Part shown: positions 15,781 to 24,131 of the stretch, one piece after another
Layout: each line of letters begins with the position of its first letter
Position numbering within the stretch: the stretch's first letter is position 1
Origin: an uncultured bacterium
Lineage (GTDB): Bacteria > Bacteroidota > Bacteroidia > Sphingobacteriales > Sphingobacteriaceae
DNA length: 35,933 bases
Direction of reading: 5' to 3'
NCBI GenBank assembly: GCA_903838995.1
Contig: CAIMAP010000041.1
Location: forward strand, 1-35,933
The notes under the pieces: generated by a model
The model's database searches: none
What the model was told of the DNA's origin: nothing
The model's input: the letters and a program-made list of their open reading frames with translations, nothing else
Translations under genes and position numbers: made by a program

Positions 15781-16923
15781 TTATTCGTTTATTGTTAACT
15801 GCGAATTTACATTTTTCAATTGTAAATTTCTCATCATCTGAATACTGAGGTCCAAAAACATGATTTTTGGGTTCGCATTGCGTTCTATATGATAAATAGC
15901 CTGCTCAAAACCTTTGATAATGAGTGGCGCATTTTCAAAATTAATGGTATTTGCCAGTTTGTTGAGTTCAAAATGTTTGCTTTCAAACTTGATAATACTC
16001 GCTTGGTCTAGATTGACCATTAAACAGTCTCTGACTACTTGCAAGCCAAATCTTAATAAGCTTTTTTGATTTTCTCTTCCAAAACGAGCGTTGGCTACTT
16101 GCTCAATCCAATCGTTTATTTCCACCCCTTTTCTGCCATAACAAAGCCTAAACCATTGAATAAACAAGCTTTCCAAATCATCATCGTCTTCGGCTAATAA
16201 TTGTTGTGCAGCAGCAATGTTGCCATTTGCTAAATAAGCTATTCTTCCCGCTTTTTCTTGTGGGCAGCCATTGTCTATTAAATAAGCTTTGAGCTCTTCA
16301 TCTGCTAATTTTGGAATTTTAATTAATTGTGTTCGCGAGAGAATCGTTGCTAATATTTGCTCATAGTTTTCGGCAATTAAAATAAATAGGGTTTTAGCTG
16401 GAGGCTCTTCAATTAATTTCAATAAAGAATTTCCGGCGGCTCCTAAGTATTCTGGTAACCATATTAAAATAATTTTATATTCAGCTTCAAAAGATTTCAA
16501 TACCAATTTTTGAATAATAGCATGGCATTCTGCGATATTAATATTTGGCTGTTTATTTTCTGCATCTAGGTATTCCATCCATTGTTCTATACCCATGAAA
16601 GGGTTTTCTGCAATGGCGTTGCGCCATTCTTTAATATAGTTTACAGCTGTTTCGGCCGATCCTTTAGAAATAAAAGGATAACTAAAATGTAAATCTGGAT
16701 GTATGAGTTTTTGGTATTTATTACATGAAGAACATTTGCCACAACTGTCGTCTGGTAGTTTTTCTAAACAAGAAATATATTGTGCATACGCTAAGGCTAA
16801 AGCCAAACTTCCGCTTCCTTCTGGTCCAAGAAATAATTGCGCATGACTAATGCGCGCTTCATTTACAGAATTAACTAATCTTTTTTTGACGGCTTGCTGA
16901 CCCGGAATATCTTTAAAAAGCAT
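15781..16923 (-). CDS. holB: DNA polymerase III delta-prime subunit (clamp loader)
   Basis: This AAA+ clamp-loader subunit has a zinc-binding set Cys52, Cys61, Cys64 and Cys67 (CGKCSSCNKY). The Walker A position reads GPEGSGS (33-39), lacking the catalytic Lys. This fits delta-prime, which does not hydrolyse ATP, rather than DnaX. The sensor-1/SRC position reads LSRTQ. At 380 residues it is slightly longer than E. coli HolB. It is the first gene of a six-gene minus-strand run (holB, ricT, gldH, sigma, anti-sigma, CpxP-like) and is divergent from ruvX across a 121-base gap. Confidence 0.9.
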   Translation of the reverse strand: MLFKDIPGQQAVKKRLVNSVNEARISHAQLFLGPEGSGSLALALAYAQYISCLEKLPDDSCGKCSSCNKYQKLIHPDLHFSYPFISKGSAETAVNYIKEWRNAIAENPFMGIEQWMEYLDAENKQPNINIAECHAIIQKLVLKSFEAEYKIILIWLPEYLGAAGNSLLKLIEEPPAKTLFILIAENYEQILATILSRTQLIKIPKLADEELKAYLIDNGCPQEKAGRIAYLANGNIAAAQQLLAEDDDDLESLFIQWFRLCYGRKGVEINDWIEQVANARFGRENQKSLLRFGLQVVRDCLMVNLDQASIIKFESKHFELNKLANTINFENAPLIIKGFEQAIYHIERNANPKIMFLDLSIQMMRNLQLKNVNSQLTINE

Positions 16924-17032
16924 GCGGCAATTTAAGAATTTTAGCCCGATAAGCCAACCACATCCCGTAATTTATAAACCCCTTTCTTATTAAATAATAT
17001 AAATAAAAAGTTTAAAAATGTTGGAATGCGAT

Positions 17033-17040
17033 TATCTTTG
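17033..17040 (+). promoter_or_regulatory. ruvX promoter -7 box (TATCTTTG)
   Basis: This is an exact TAnnTTTG match. It ends four bases before the ATG at 17045, so the transcript should begin at or next to the start codon. The -33 element is weak: TTTA at 17011-17014, 18 bases upstream. This also argues against the in-frame ATG at 17018, which would lie upstream of the transcript start. Confidence 0.6.
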
Positions 17041-17044
17041 CAGC

Positions 17045-17461
17045 ATGGGAAGATGGATGGCATTCGATTATGGTACAAAACGAACGGGGATAGCCGTAAC
17101 GGATCCATTGAATATCATTGCAACAGGCCTAGCCACCATTGCAAGCGAAGCGCTGCTGGATTTTATCAAAAAATATATATCAACAGAGCAAGTGTCCATT
17201 TTTGTGGTAGGAGAACCTAAGCAAATGGACAATACGCCATCAATGTCTGCGCAAAGCATTACAAATTTTGTTGCGCAATTGAATGCGGCATTTCCTGCAA
17301 TCCCAGTAAAAAGAATTGATGAAAGATTTACTTCTAAAATGGCATCACAAGTAATTGCCCAAAGCGGAAAATCTAAAAAAGAAAGAGAAAAAAAAGAACA
17401 TATTGATTTAGTAAGTGCAACCATAATATTGCAGTCTTATATGGAATCAACTAGTAATTAA
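17045..17461 (+). CDS. ruvX: Putative pre-16S rRNA nuclease / Holliday junction resolvase-like (YqgF/RuvX)
   Basis: This RNase H-fold protein of 138 residues is the usual family length. Conserved acidic and motif residues are AFDYGTKRTGIAV (Asp8), VVGEPKQMD, DERFTS (Asp92, Glu93) and HIDLVSA (Asp121). In E. coli YqgF acts in 16S rRNA 5' end maturation. I chose ATG 17045 (MGRWMAFDYG) because it fits the family length and the promoter box directly before it. An in-frame ATG at 17018 adds nine residues. def follows after five bases, so the two are likely cotranscribed. Confidence 0.92.
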   Translation: MGRWMAFDYGTKRTGIAVTDPLNIIATGLATIASEALLDFIKKYISTEQVSIFVVGEPKQMDNTPSMSAQSITNFVAQLNAAFPAIPVKRIDERFTSKMASQVIAQSGKSKKEREKKEHIDLVSATIILQSYMESTSN

Positions 17462-17466
17462 AAAAA

Positions 17467-18048
17467 ATGATTTTACCTGTTATTGCTTTTGGTCATCCTG
17501 TATTAAGAAAAGTTGGCGTAACAATTGCTTCCGATTATCCGCAATTAGCGAGCTTAATTACAGACATGTTTGAAACGATGTATCATGCGCATGGTGTGGG
17601 TTTGGCAGCGCCACAAGTGGGCTATGCCATTCGCTTATTTATTATTGATGCATCGCCTTTTGATGAAGATGAAGAAGACAAACCAAAGCAATTAAGTTTT
17701 AAAAAAGTATTTATCAATGCCGAAATTTTAGAAGAGTCTGGCGAAGAATGGTCTTTTTCGGAAGGTTGTTTAAGCATACCAGAAGTAAGGGAAGACGTGG
17801 CTAGAAAGCCAATTATAAAAATACGCTATCAAGACGAAAATTTTAATACGATTGAAGAATCTTATGATGGCATAATTGCGAGAATTATTCAACACGAATA
17901 CGATCACATTGAAGGAAAGTTATTTGTTGATAAAATTGCGCCGATTAAAAAAAGATTGATTTTGAAAAAGCTAGATGCAATTACCAAAGGATTGGTTCGT
18001 CCGGAATATAAAATGAAATATCCTTCATTGAAAAAGAAAAAAAGCTAG
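17467..18048 (+). CDS. def: Peptide deformylase
   Basis: This enzyme removes the formyl group from the N-terminal Met of new proteins. All three catalytic motifs are present: GVGLAAPQVG (43-52), EGCLSIP with metal ligand Cys101, and QHEYDH with His143, Glu144 and His147. Its 193 residues are normal, with an acidic insert (DEDEEDKPK, about 66-74) common in this phylum. It lies five bases after ruvX. Its TAG stop shares the palindrome CTAG with the stop of the opposing gene. Confidence 0.96.
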   Translation: MILPVIAFGHPVLRKVGVTIASDYPQLASLITDMFETMYHAHGVGLAAPQVGYAIRLFIIDASPFDEDEEDKPKQLSFKKVFINAEILEESGEEWSFSEGCLSIPEVREDVARKPIIKIRYQDENFNTIEESYDGIIARIIQHEYDHIEGKLFVDKIAPIKKRLILKKLDAITKGLVRPEYKMKYPSLKKKKS

Positions 18049-18695
18049 TTTTCTTTTTTCTCGTTTTTCAAATTTATTTTTCCTTCGTTTAATAATTGAA
18101 TAAACTGATTGATTTTTACTAGATCAAAAAGTGGGTTATACCTGTTTTGGCCTGCCCAGTATAGCTTTTCGCTACTTTGTTGGAAAAAGTATTTGCTGTT
18201 TTGTGAGCCATCCCAAGCCATAGTATTTTTAAGCGTATTCATTACTTTCTCATCTAAATTTTTCTGTGCCAACATTAAATCATCATCAGCCAATTTTAGT
18301 TTTAAAAAAGCTTGCTTAAATTGTTCAAGGGTTGCAAATGGAAAAATGTAAACCATTGGAATATTAAAACTCTCTGGTTTTAATTTAAATATAGCCGAAA
18401 CGGAGTTATTTATTAAATTATCTGGAATGATAATTTCTTGTTTTTTAAATCCTAAACTAGCAATTCGAACAGTATCACCAACGCCAACTACCAGTGAAAA
18501 GAATCCGCGAAAATCGCTATAGGTTCCTTTATATCCTCTAGAAACATTGAAAACATTGACGAATGGAAGTGGCGCTAAACTATCGGCATGGAGTATTACG
18601 CCAGAAAATTGCACGAGCTTTTTTTCTTGTGCATGCAAGGTATGCGTAGCAAAAGTAATCAAGAGAAGAAAAAAAAGTTGTTTAATTTTTTTCAA
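18045..18695 (-). CDS. Secreted CarboxypepD_reg-like domain protein (TTG start)
   Basis: This 216-residue exported protein has a signal peptide (1-22, ending THTLHAQ) and a CarboxypepD_reg-like beta-sandwich (about 28-108: FSGVILHADSLAPLPFVNVF, GTYSDFRGFFSLVV, VRIASLGFKKQEI). An alpha-helical C-terminal part of unknown role follows. Such domains are common in Bacteroidota surface and outer-membrane proteins. The start is TTG at 18695: no ATG or GTG lies between the upstream stop and the signal peptide. It is separated from the NifU-type gene upstream by a strong hairpin terminator, so it probably has its own promoter. Confidence 0.8.
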   Translation of the reverse strand: MKKIKQLFFLLLITFATHTLHAQEKKLVQFSGVILHADSLAPLPFVNVFNVSRGYKGTYSDFRGFFSLVVGVGDTVRIASLGFKKQEIIIPDNLINNSVSAIFKLKPESFNIPMVYIFPFATLEQFKQAFLKLKLADDDLMLAQKNLDEKVMNTLKNTMAWDGSQNSKYFFQQSSEKLYWAGQNRYNPLFDLVKINQFIQLLNEGKINLKNEKKEN

Positions 18696-18723
18696 TGCAA
18701 ATAAGCTAATAGCGTTAAAACGA

Positions 18724-18754
18724 AAAGAGCGTTCAACTAGTATGAACGCTCTTT
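18724..18754 (-). terminator. Terminator downstream of the NifU-type gene
   Basis: AAAGAGCGTTCA (18724-18735) pairs perfectly over 12 bases with TGAACGCTCTTT (18743-18754) around a 7-base loop ACTAGTA. It lies just after the stop of the minus-strand NifU-type gene. A short T-rich tract follows on that strand, and the other strand also has a T-rich flank. Confidence 0.85.
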
Positions 18755-18759
18755 ATTTT

Positions 18760-19053
18760 TTAGTTTCTTAATCGTTCGGGAAGAACTGCATTCGGGTCGT
18801 CGGCATCGGTAATGTTCAGCGCTTCAACCGAAGTTATTTCTGGTATCGCACGCTTTAAAGCTTGTTCAACGCCGGCTTTCAAAGTCATAATACTCATTGG
18901 GCAAGAACCACAAGCACCCAATAGTTTTAATTTAACGACCATGTCGTCTGTCACTTCGTGAAGTGCCACATTTCCACCATCTGCTTCTAAGTAGGGTCTT
19001 ATTTGGTCTAGTGCATTTTCAATGCGCTCTATTAATTCTGGGCTTGTGTTCAT
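18760..19053 (-). CDS. NifU C-terminal domain protein (Nfu-type Fe-S carrier)
   Basis: This 97-residue protein is essentially one NifU C-terminal domain: [17 protein letters not shown], then [20 protein letters not shown] with Cys48 and Cys51. Nfu proteins hold a [4Fe-4S] cluster across a dimer through this CxxC and pass it to target enzymes. It follows mrp, another Fe-S cluster carrier, by 44 bases on the same strand. A -7 box in that gap suggests it can also be transcribed separately. Confidence 0.93.
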   Translation of the reverse strand: MNTSPELIERIENALDQIRPYLEADGGNVALHEVTDDMVVKLKLLGACGSCPMSIMTLKAGVEQALKRAIPEITSVEALNITDADDPNAVLPERLRN

Positions 19054-19072
19054 TATTTCTTAATATTTTAGA

Positions 19073-19080
19073 CAAAGATA
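19073..19080 (-). promoter_or_regulatory. -7 box upstream of the NifU-type gene (TATCTTTG)
   Basis: On the minus strand this is an exact TAnnTTTG match in the mrp/NifU-type gap. The G at 19073 lies 19 bases before the ATG, predicting a leader of about 15 bases. The -33 position at 17 bases reads TTAG, a weak match. Confidence 0.5.
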
Positions 19081-19097
19081 CGTTATTTATAATAATA

Positions 19098-20177
19098 CTA
19101 AATTAGGTTGTTTTTATGCAAACCTGCATTGATTAAAGCTACTTGTTGCGCTACTTTAGAGGCAATATTTGCCATCGCAATGGCTGTAGGATGGTTTTCT
19201 TGAAGTGAGATAGGCGCACCTGAATCGCTAGATTCGCCTACCGATTGCACCAATGGAATTTCTCCTAAAAATGGCACTTCAAATTGTTCCGCTAATTTTT
19301 TACCGCCATCTTTTCCAAAAATAAAATATTGATGATCGGGCATTTCTGCTGGGCTGAAATAAGACATGTTTTCGATTACGCCTAATACTGGAATTTTAAT
19401 ACCGTCCATTCTAAACATCGCCATTCCTTTTCTTGCGTCTGCAACTGCAATGTTTTGTGGGGTAGTCACAATTACTGCGCCTGTTATTGGAAATTGTTGG
19501 CCTAATGTTATGTGCACATCTCCAGTTCCCGGAGGGGTATCTACAATTAAATAATCTAGTTCGCCCCAATTGGCGTCGTTAAATAATTGTTTTAATGCAG
19601 TCGTAACCATTGGGCCTCTCCAAGGAATGGCTTGGTTAGGATCTACAAAAAATCCGATAGATAATAATTTGATTCCGTATTTTTCTATCGGCAGCAAACT
19701 TACTTTATCTCCATTTTTTTCTGCTGCTGGTTTTGCGCCTTCTAATTTAAACATCATGGGAATAGAGGGACCATAAATGTCTGCATCTATCAACCCAACT
19801 TTTGCGCCTTGCTTACTTAAACTAATAGCCAAGTTGACCGCAACAGTAGACTTTCCAACACCACCTTTACCAGATGCTACGAGCACTATGTTTTTAATAT
19901 TTGGAAAGCTTGGATCTTTTGCGGCAGTTGTTACTCTACTAGTCATGTTTATTTTAACAACCGCATTTTTATCGACAAAATGATGAATGGCATTGAGGCA
20001 TGCGTTCTCGATCATTGCTTTTAAAGGGCAAGCAGGAGTAGTTAAAATTACAGAAAAGCGCACTTCGTTTCCGCTAATCTCCACATCTTCTATCATGTTT
20101 AAAGTCACCAAATCTTTTTTCAAATCGGGTTCTTCTACATTACTTAGGGCACTTAAAATTTGTTCTTTGGTATACAT
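19098..20177 (-). CDS. mrp: Mrp/ApbC family Fe-S cluster carrier ATPase
   Basis: This 359-residue protein has an N-terminal MIP18/DUF59 domain (about 5-80, with TTPACPLK, Cys50) and a ParA-like P-loop domain with the deviant Walker A GKGGVGKS (103-110), followed by DADIYGPSIPMMF and VDTPPGTGD. It carries Fe-S clusters to client proteins. The C-terminal CxxC that normally bridges the cluster in Mrp/Nbp35 dimers is absent: after ENMSYF the sequence reads SPAEMPDHQYFIFGKDGG. The only Cys residues are 50 and 60. It lies between a lipoprotein gene (53 bases) and the NifU-type gene (44 bases). Confidence 0.94.
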   Translation of the reverse strand: MYTKEQILSALSNVEEPDLKKDLVTLNMIEDVEISGNEVRFSVILTTPACPLKAMIENACLNAIHHFVDKNAVVKINMTSRVTTAAKDPSFPNIKNIVLVASGKGGVGKSTVAVNLAISLSKQGAKVGLIDADIYGPSIPMMFKLEGAKPAAEKNGDKVSLLPIEKYGIKLLSIGFFVDPNQAIPWRGPMVTTALKQLFNDANWGELDYLIVDTPPGTGDVHITLGQQFPITGAVIVTTPQNIAVADARKGMAMFRMDGIKIPVLGVIENMSYFSPAEMPDHQYFIFGKDGGKKLAEQFEVPFLGEIPLVQSVGESSDSGAPISLQENHPTAIAMANIASKVAQQVALINAGLHKNNLI

Positions 20178-20230
20178 TATGATTGATTAATTATTCATTA
20201 AATAAGGAACATGCGGGCATATAAATTGTT

Positions 20231-20611
20231 TTATAAGCTAAGGTGAATGTGACTGCTTTTGCTGCTCGAATTGCCAGCATCGTCTTCGGCAACAATATCA
20301 AAATTAACAAAGGTGTAAGCGCTATCATTCATGATAAAAAAAGTATCAATGCTAGCCATTTTATTATTTGGTTTAAATGACATATTAAGCAAGTCTTGGC
20401 CAGTTGCTAAATATAATCGCAAGCTAGTTGCTGTAATTAGGCCATTGTCAGAAAAATTAATTTTGAAAAAAGCAGTATCGTTAAAATTGTAAACCTGATG
20501 ATTGAAGGGAGAAATTTTAGTAATCACCACCGCTGGGTCATTATTATTAGCCTCTTCGCAACTGAAAAGCAAAAGACTACACCCGATGATTATAAAAAAT
20601 AAATATTTCAT
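20231..20611 (-). CDS. Small surface lipoprotein, unknown function
   Basis: This 126-residue lipoprotein has a signal peptide ending LLLFSC, with the lipidated Cys at 18. An acidic stretch (EEANNND) follows; such stretches after the Cys are typical of lipoprotein surface-export signals in this phylum. The rest looks like one beta-sandwich domain: ISPFNHQVYNFNDTAFFKINFSD, LRLYLATG and the end VAEDDAGNSSSKSS. This resembles the Ig-like/DUF4625 group, but that assignment is not certain. It is divergent from the transglycosylase gene and upstream of mrp on the same strand. Confidence 0.75.
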   Translation of the reverse strand: MKYLFFIIIGCSLLLFSCEEANNNDPAVVITKISPFNHQVYNFNDTAFFKINFSDNGLITATSLRLYLATGQDLLNMSFKPNNKMASIDTFFIMNDSAYTFVNFDIVAEDDAGNSSSKSSHIHLSL

Positions 20612-20676
20612 AATTAGATTTGAACAACAAAATTACCATTATTCCATTTATTATTTATTATTTTCAGCCTTTATTC

Positions 20677-22602
20677 ATGAAAAAACTTAAAATAACATTA
20701 TTGGTATTTTTGGGCTTATGCTTATTGAGTGTAGGTTTAGCGATTGGCTTTAGAGAGCGTATCATGTTAGCCGTAATTGCCAAAGTGGTTGCTACTCAAA
20801 AAGAGCGCAATAAGCTAACGATTAGCATAAAACAGGCTAAATTCGAAGGCCTTGGTACCGTAGCATTGAATGAAATAACAATAGTACCCGATTCCTTAGA
20901 TACTTTATTTTCGGTGGCACATTTTAAAGTAAGGGTAAACTTGTTACCTATTTTAATTGGTCGAATTAAAATAGCGGAACTCATTGTAAAAGGGGCCAAT
21001 TTGCAATTGGTTAATTTAGCTGGTAAAAGAAACTTCGAATTTTTATTAAAAAATAAAAAAGACACTGCGAAATTGGTGAATAGCAATATAGATTTAGCGC
21101 ATATTGCAGATAATTTAATCAACGATTTATTATATAAAGTGCCTGCTCGTTTAGACATTCAAGATTGTAATTTAAAAGTAATAGATAATCGCAATCAATT
21201 TACAATTGCAGCTAAAGCAATTCAAATTTTAAATAATCGATTTTATTCCACCTTTATTTTAAATAAAAACGAATCCATTTGGCATGCAGAAGGAAATGTT
21301 TATCCAGCATCGAAAAAGTTAAACATGCAGTTTTATGCAGAAAACAAAAAAGTGGAATTGCCTTATATAGAACAAAAGTTTGGTTTGAAAATTAACTTTG
21401 ACACCGTTTCAACGCGAATGGATGCAATCGATTACCAGTCCGGAAACCTAAGTATTTCGGGCAATTGGCACATTCACAATTTATTATTGAAGCATACCAA
21501 ATTGGCGCAGAAAGAAGTGATTGTACCTTCGGCAGCTATAGATTGCAAAATGTTAATCGGCGAAAATTTTATTTCCATAGACAGCAGCTCTATAGCTACA
21601 TTAGGGAATATACAAATTCATCCATTTGTTAAATATACCATTGCGCCTCAAAAAATTTACGAGCTCAAAATTAATACGGTTAAAACCGATGCGCAAAAAT
21701 TTATTAATTCTTTTCCTGTTGGTTTGTTCGAATCTATAGAAGGCATGAAAGTAGCTGGCCAACTTTCTTATCATTTAAATTTTTATTTGGATAGTAAAGA
21801 TCCTTGGCATTGTAAGTTTGACTCCAAGCTTGCTCGCGATAATTTTAAAATAATTCAATTTGGAAATGTGAATTTCCAAAAAGTAAATGGCAGTTTTATC
21901 TATACTGCATTTGAAGGCGGTAGGCCGGTAAAGTCTATGATTGTTGGGCCAGAGAGTTTTGGCTTTACACCTTATGCGCAAATTACCGATTATTTAAAGA
22001 ACGCCTTACTCACTTCAGAAGATCCATTATTCTTCTCACATCGCGGCTTTTATGAAGAAGCATTTAGGCAATCTATAGCCACTAATTTTGTTGCAGGGCG
22101 ATTTAAACGAGGGGGCAGCACTATTTCCATGCAATTGGTTAAAAATTTATTTTTAACACGAAACAAAACAATTGCGAGAAAGTTAGAAGAAGTACTCATT
22201 GTTTGGATGATAGAAAATGGTAGGCTTATAGACAAGCAACGCATGTTCGAAGTGTACTTAAACATTATTGAATGGGGGCCAAATGTATATGGCATTACCG
22301 ATGCCGCTCGTTTTTATTTTGATAAATTTCCAAGCGAATTAAATTTAGGGGAAAGTATTTTTTTAGCAAGTATAGTTCCGAAGCCTAAAAGGTTTAAAGC
22401 ATCTTTTTTACCCGATGCCGAGCTCAAACCCTATATGCACAAGTATTTTAAGATGATTGGCGGTTTAATGGTTCGCAGGGGCAAAGTTCCAGCTACAGAC
22501 ACCATTGGAATATTTAATAGTGTAAAAGTAAAGGGCTTGGCTAAGAGTATGATTCTAGCAGTAGATACCATTACTACGCCTATATTAGAAGAGGACAATT
22601 AA
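20677..22602 (+). CDS. GT51 peptidoglycan transglycosylase with long N-terminal AsmA-like region
   Basis: This 641-residue protein has an N-terminal membrane anchor (about 4-26) and a beta-rich, AsmA-like region (about 30-430). The C-terminal part is a glycosyltransferase 51 domain (about 435-575) with the key motifs EDPLFFSHRG (catalytic Glu448), GGSTISMQLVKNLFL, RKLEEVLIVWMIE and VYLNIIEWGPNVYGI. GT51 polymerises lipid II into glycan strands at the outer face of the inner membrane. There is no transpeptidase domain. The start is ATG 20677; an upstream in-frame TTG at 20620 would precede the signal anchor by 19 residues. Its TAA overlaps the comM stop. Confidence 0.88.
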   Translation: MKKLKITLLVFLGLCLLSVGLAIGFRERIMLAVIAKVVATQKERNKLTISIKQAKFEGLGTVALNEITIVPDSLDTLFSVAHFKVRVNLLPILIGRIKIAELIVKGANLQLVNLAGKRNFEFLLKNKKDTAKLVNSNIDLAHIADNLINDLLYKVPARLDIQDCNLKVIDNRNQFTIAAKAIQILNNRFYSTFILNKNESIWHAEGNVYPASKKLNMQFYAENKKVELPYIEQKFGLKINFDTVSTRMDAIDYQSGNLSISGNWHIHNLLLKHTKLAQKEVIVPSAAIDCKMLIGENFISIDSSSIATLGNIQIHPFVKYTIAPQKIYELKINTVKTDAQKFINSFPVGLFESIEGMKVAGQLSYHLNFYLDSKDPWHCKFDSKLARDNFKIIQFGNVNFQKVNGSFIYTAFEGGRPVKSMIVGPESFGFTPYAQITDYLKNALLTSEDPLFFSHRGFYEEAFRQSIATNFVAGRFKRGGSTISMQLVKNLFLTRNKTIARKLEEVLIVWMIENGRLIDKQRMFEVYLNIIEWGPNVYGITDAARFYFDKFPSELNLGESIFLASIVPKPKRFKASFLPDAELKPYMHKYFKMIGGLMVRRGKVPATDTIGIFNSVKVKGLAKSMILAVDTITTPILEEDN

Positions 22603-24131
22603 TATACATCTTTGTCTAGGCTTCTGTAATGAATTGCTTCCAACAAATGTTTTGTTTCGATATGCGTGTCGTTTGCTAAATCTGCTATGGTTCTTGCCAC
22701 TTTTAAAATACGATCATAGGCACGAGCAGAAAGCCCCAATCTTTCCATTGCCATTTTTAAAATAGACAAGCCGTCTTTATCAATTTTGCAAAATTCGCGC
22801 AACAGCTTCGTGTTTATTTGTGCATTACAATGAATGTTATTTATATTTTTATATCTTTCAGATTGAATTTGTCTGGTTTGAATAACCCTACTTCTCACTT
22901 GACTACTCAATTCCCCTTTTCGCTGATCCGACAATTCATTAAAACTAATGGGCGAAACTTCAATATGGATATCTATGCGATCTAATAATGGTCCAGAAAC
23001 TTTGCTCAGATATCTTTGTACAATTCCTGGTGGACAAGTACATTGTTTTTCGGGGTGATTGTAGAAGCCACAGGGGCAGGGGTTCATAGAAGCAACCAAC
23101 ATAAAGCTTGCCGGGTATTCTACACTGTGTCTTGATCTGGCAATGTTCACTTTTCTTTCTTCTAGTGGTTGCCGCATGACTTCTAAAACACTTCTTTTAA
23201 ATTCTGGTAATTCATCTAAAAATAAAACACCGTTATGTGATAAAGATATTTCGCCGGGTTGCGGATTTCCGCCACCGCCCACTAAAGCAACATCGGAAAT
23301 AGTATGATGCGGAGAACGAAAGGGCCTAATCATCATTAAAGAATTATTGTTAGTTAGTTTTCCTGCAACCGAATGAATTTTTGTGGTTTCTAAGGCTTCG
23401 CTTCTGCTCAATGGGGGAAGTATACTTGGCAATCTTTTGGCCAACATGGTTTTGCCAGAACCTGGTGGCCCAATTAGAATTACATTGTGTCCGCCTGCAG
23501 CAGCAATTTCTAATGCACGTTTAATATTTTCTTGACCTTTCACATCCGAAAAATCGAAGTCAAATTTTTCGGTGGGTTCTTGCATTAAATTTTCGGCAGT
23601 TACTTGCGTTGCTTGCCCATGGTATTCTCCTTTAAAAAATTGGATGACTTCTAAAATATTTTGCATTCCAAAAATAGCAAGCTCCGAAACAATGGCTGCC
23701 TCTTTCGCATTTTGTATGGGAAGAATAAAACCTTTGAAGCCTTTTTTCTGGGCTTCAATCGCAATGGGCAATGCACCTTTAATAGGCTTTAGACTTCCGT
23801 CTAAAGAAAGCTCTCCCATAATTAAATATTCGCTTAGAAAGCTTGCAGGTATTTGTTCGGCAGCTGCTAAAATGCCAATCGCAATGGTGAGGTCATAAGA
23901 AGAACCTTCTTTGCGAATATCTGCAGGAGCCATATTTACTACAATTTTCATTCTTGGCATATGGTAGCCAAAATTTTTTATGGCAGATTCAATTCTTAGG
24001 TGACTTTCTTTCACTGCACTATCGGGTAGTCCAACTAAAAAATAATCGACTCCAGTTACAATATTAACTTCAACAGTAATTAATATAGCATTTACGCCTT
24101 GAACTGCACAACCAAAAGTTTTAACGAGCAT
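22599..24131 (-). CDS. comM: ComM/YifB family Mg-chelatase-like AAA+ ATPase
   Basis: This 510-residue protein begins with the Lon-protease-like domain of the family (LVKTFGCAVQGV through GELSLDGSLKP), followed by an AAA+ domain with Walker A GPPGSGKT (221-228), Walker B GVLFLDELPEF and the Cys set NPCPCGFYNHPEKQCTCPP. In naturally competent bacteria ComM drives branch migration during integration of transformed DNA; in others its role is uncertain. No other competence gene is in the window. It is convergent with the transglycosylase gene, sharing TTAA at the stops, and divergent from the large T9SS protein. Confidence 0.94.
   Translation of the reverse strand: MLVKTFGCAVQGVNAILITVEVNIVTGVDYFLVGLPDSAVKESHLRIESAIKNFGYHMPRMKIVVNMAPADIRKEGSSYDLTIAIGILAAAEQIPASFLSEYLIMGELSLDGSLKPIKGALPIAIEAQKKGFKGFILPIQNAKEAAIVSELAIFGMQNILEVIQFFKGEYHGQATQVTAENLMQEPTEKFDFDFSDVKGQENIKRALEIAAAGGHNVILIGPPGSGKTMLAKRLPSILPPLSRSEALETTKIHSVAGKLTNNNSLMMIRPFRSPHHTISDVALVGGGGNPQPGEISLSHNGVLFLDELPEFKRSVLEVMRQPLEERKVNIARSRHSVEYPASFMLVASMNPCPCGFYNHPEKQCTCPPGIVQRYLSKVSGPLLDRIDIHIEVSPISFNELSDQRKGELSSQVRSRVIQTRQIQSERYKNINNIHCNAQINTKLLREFCKIDKDGLSILKMAMERLGLSARAYDRILKVARTIADLANDTHIETKHLLEAIHYRSLDKDVY

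Noticed and set aside
20619-20647. TTTG-N17-TATTCCAT as promoter of the transglycosylase gene
   Set aside because: The spacing is right, but the -7 box lacks TTTG; too weak to list as a feature.
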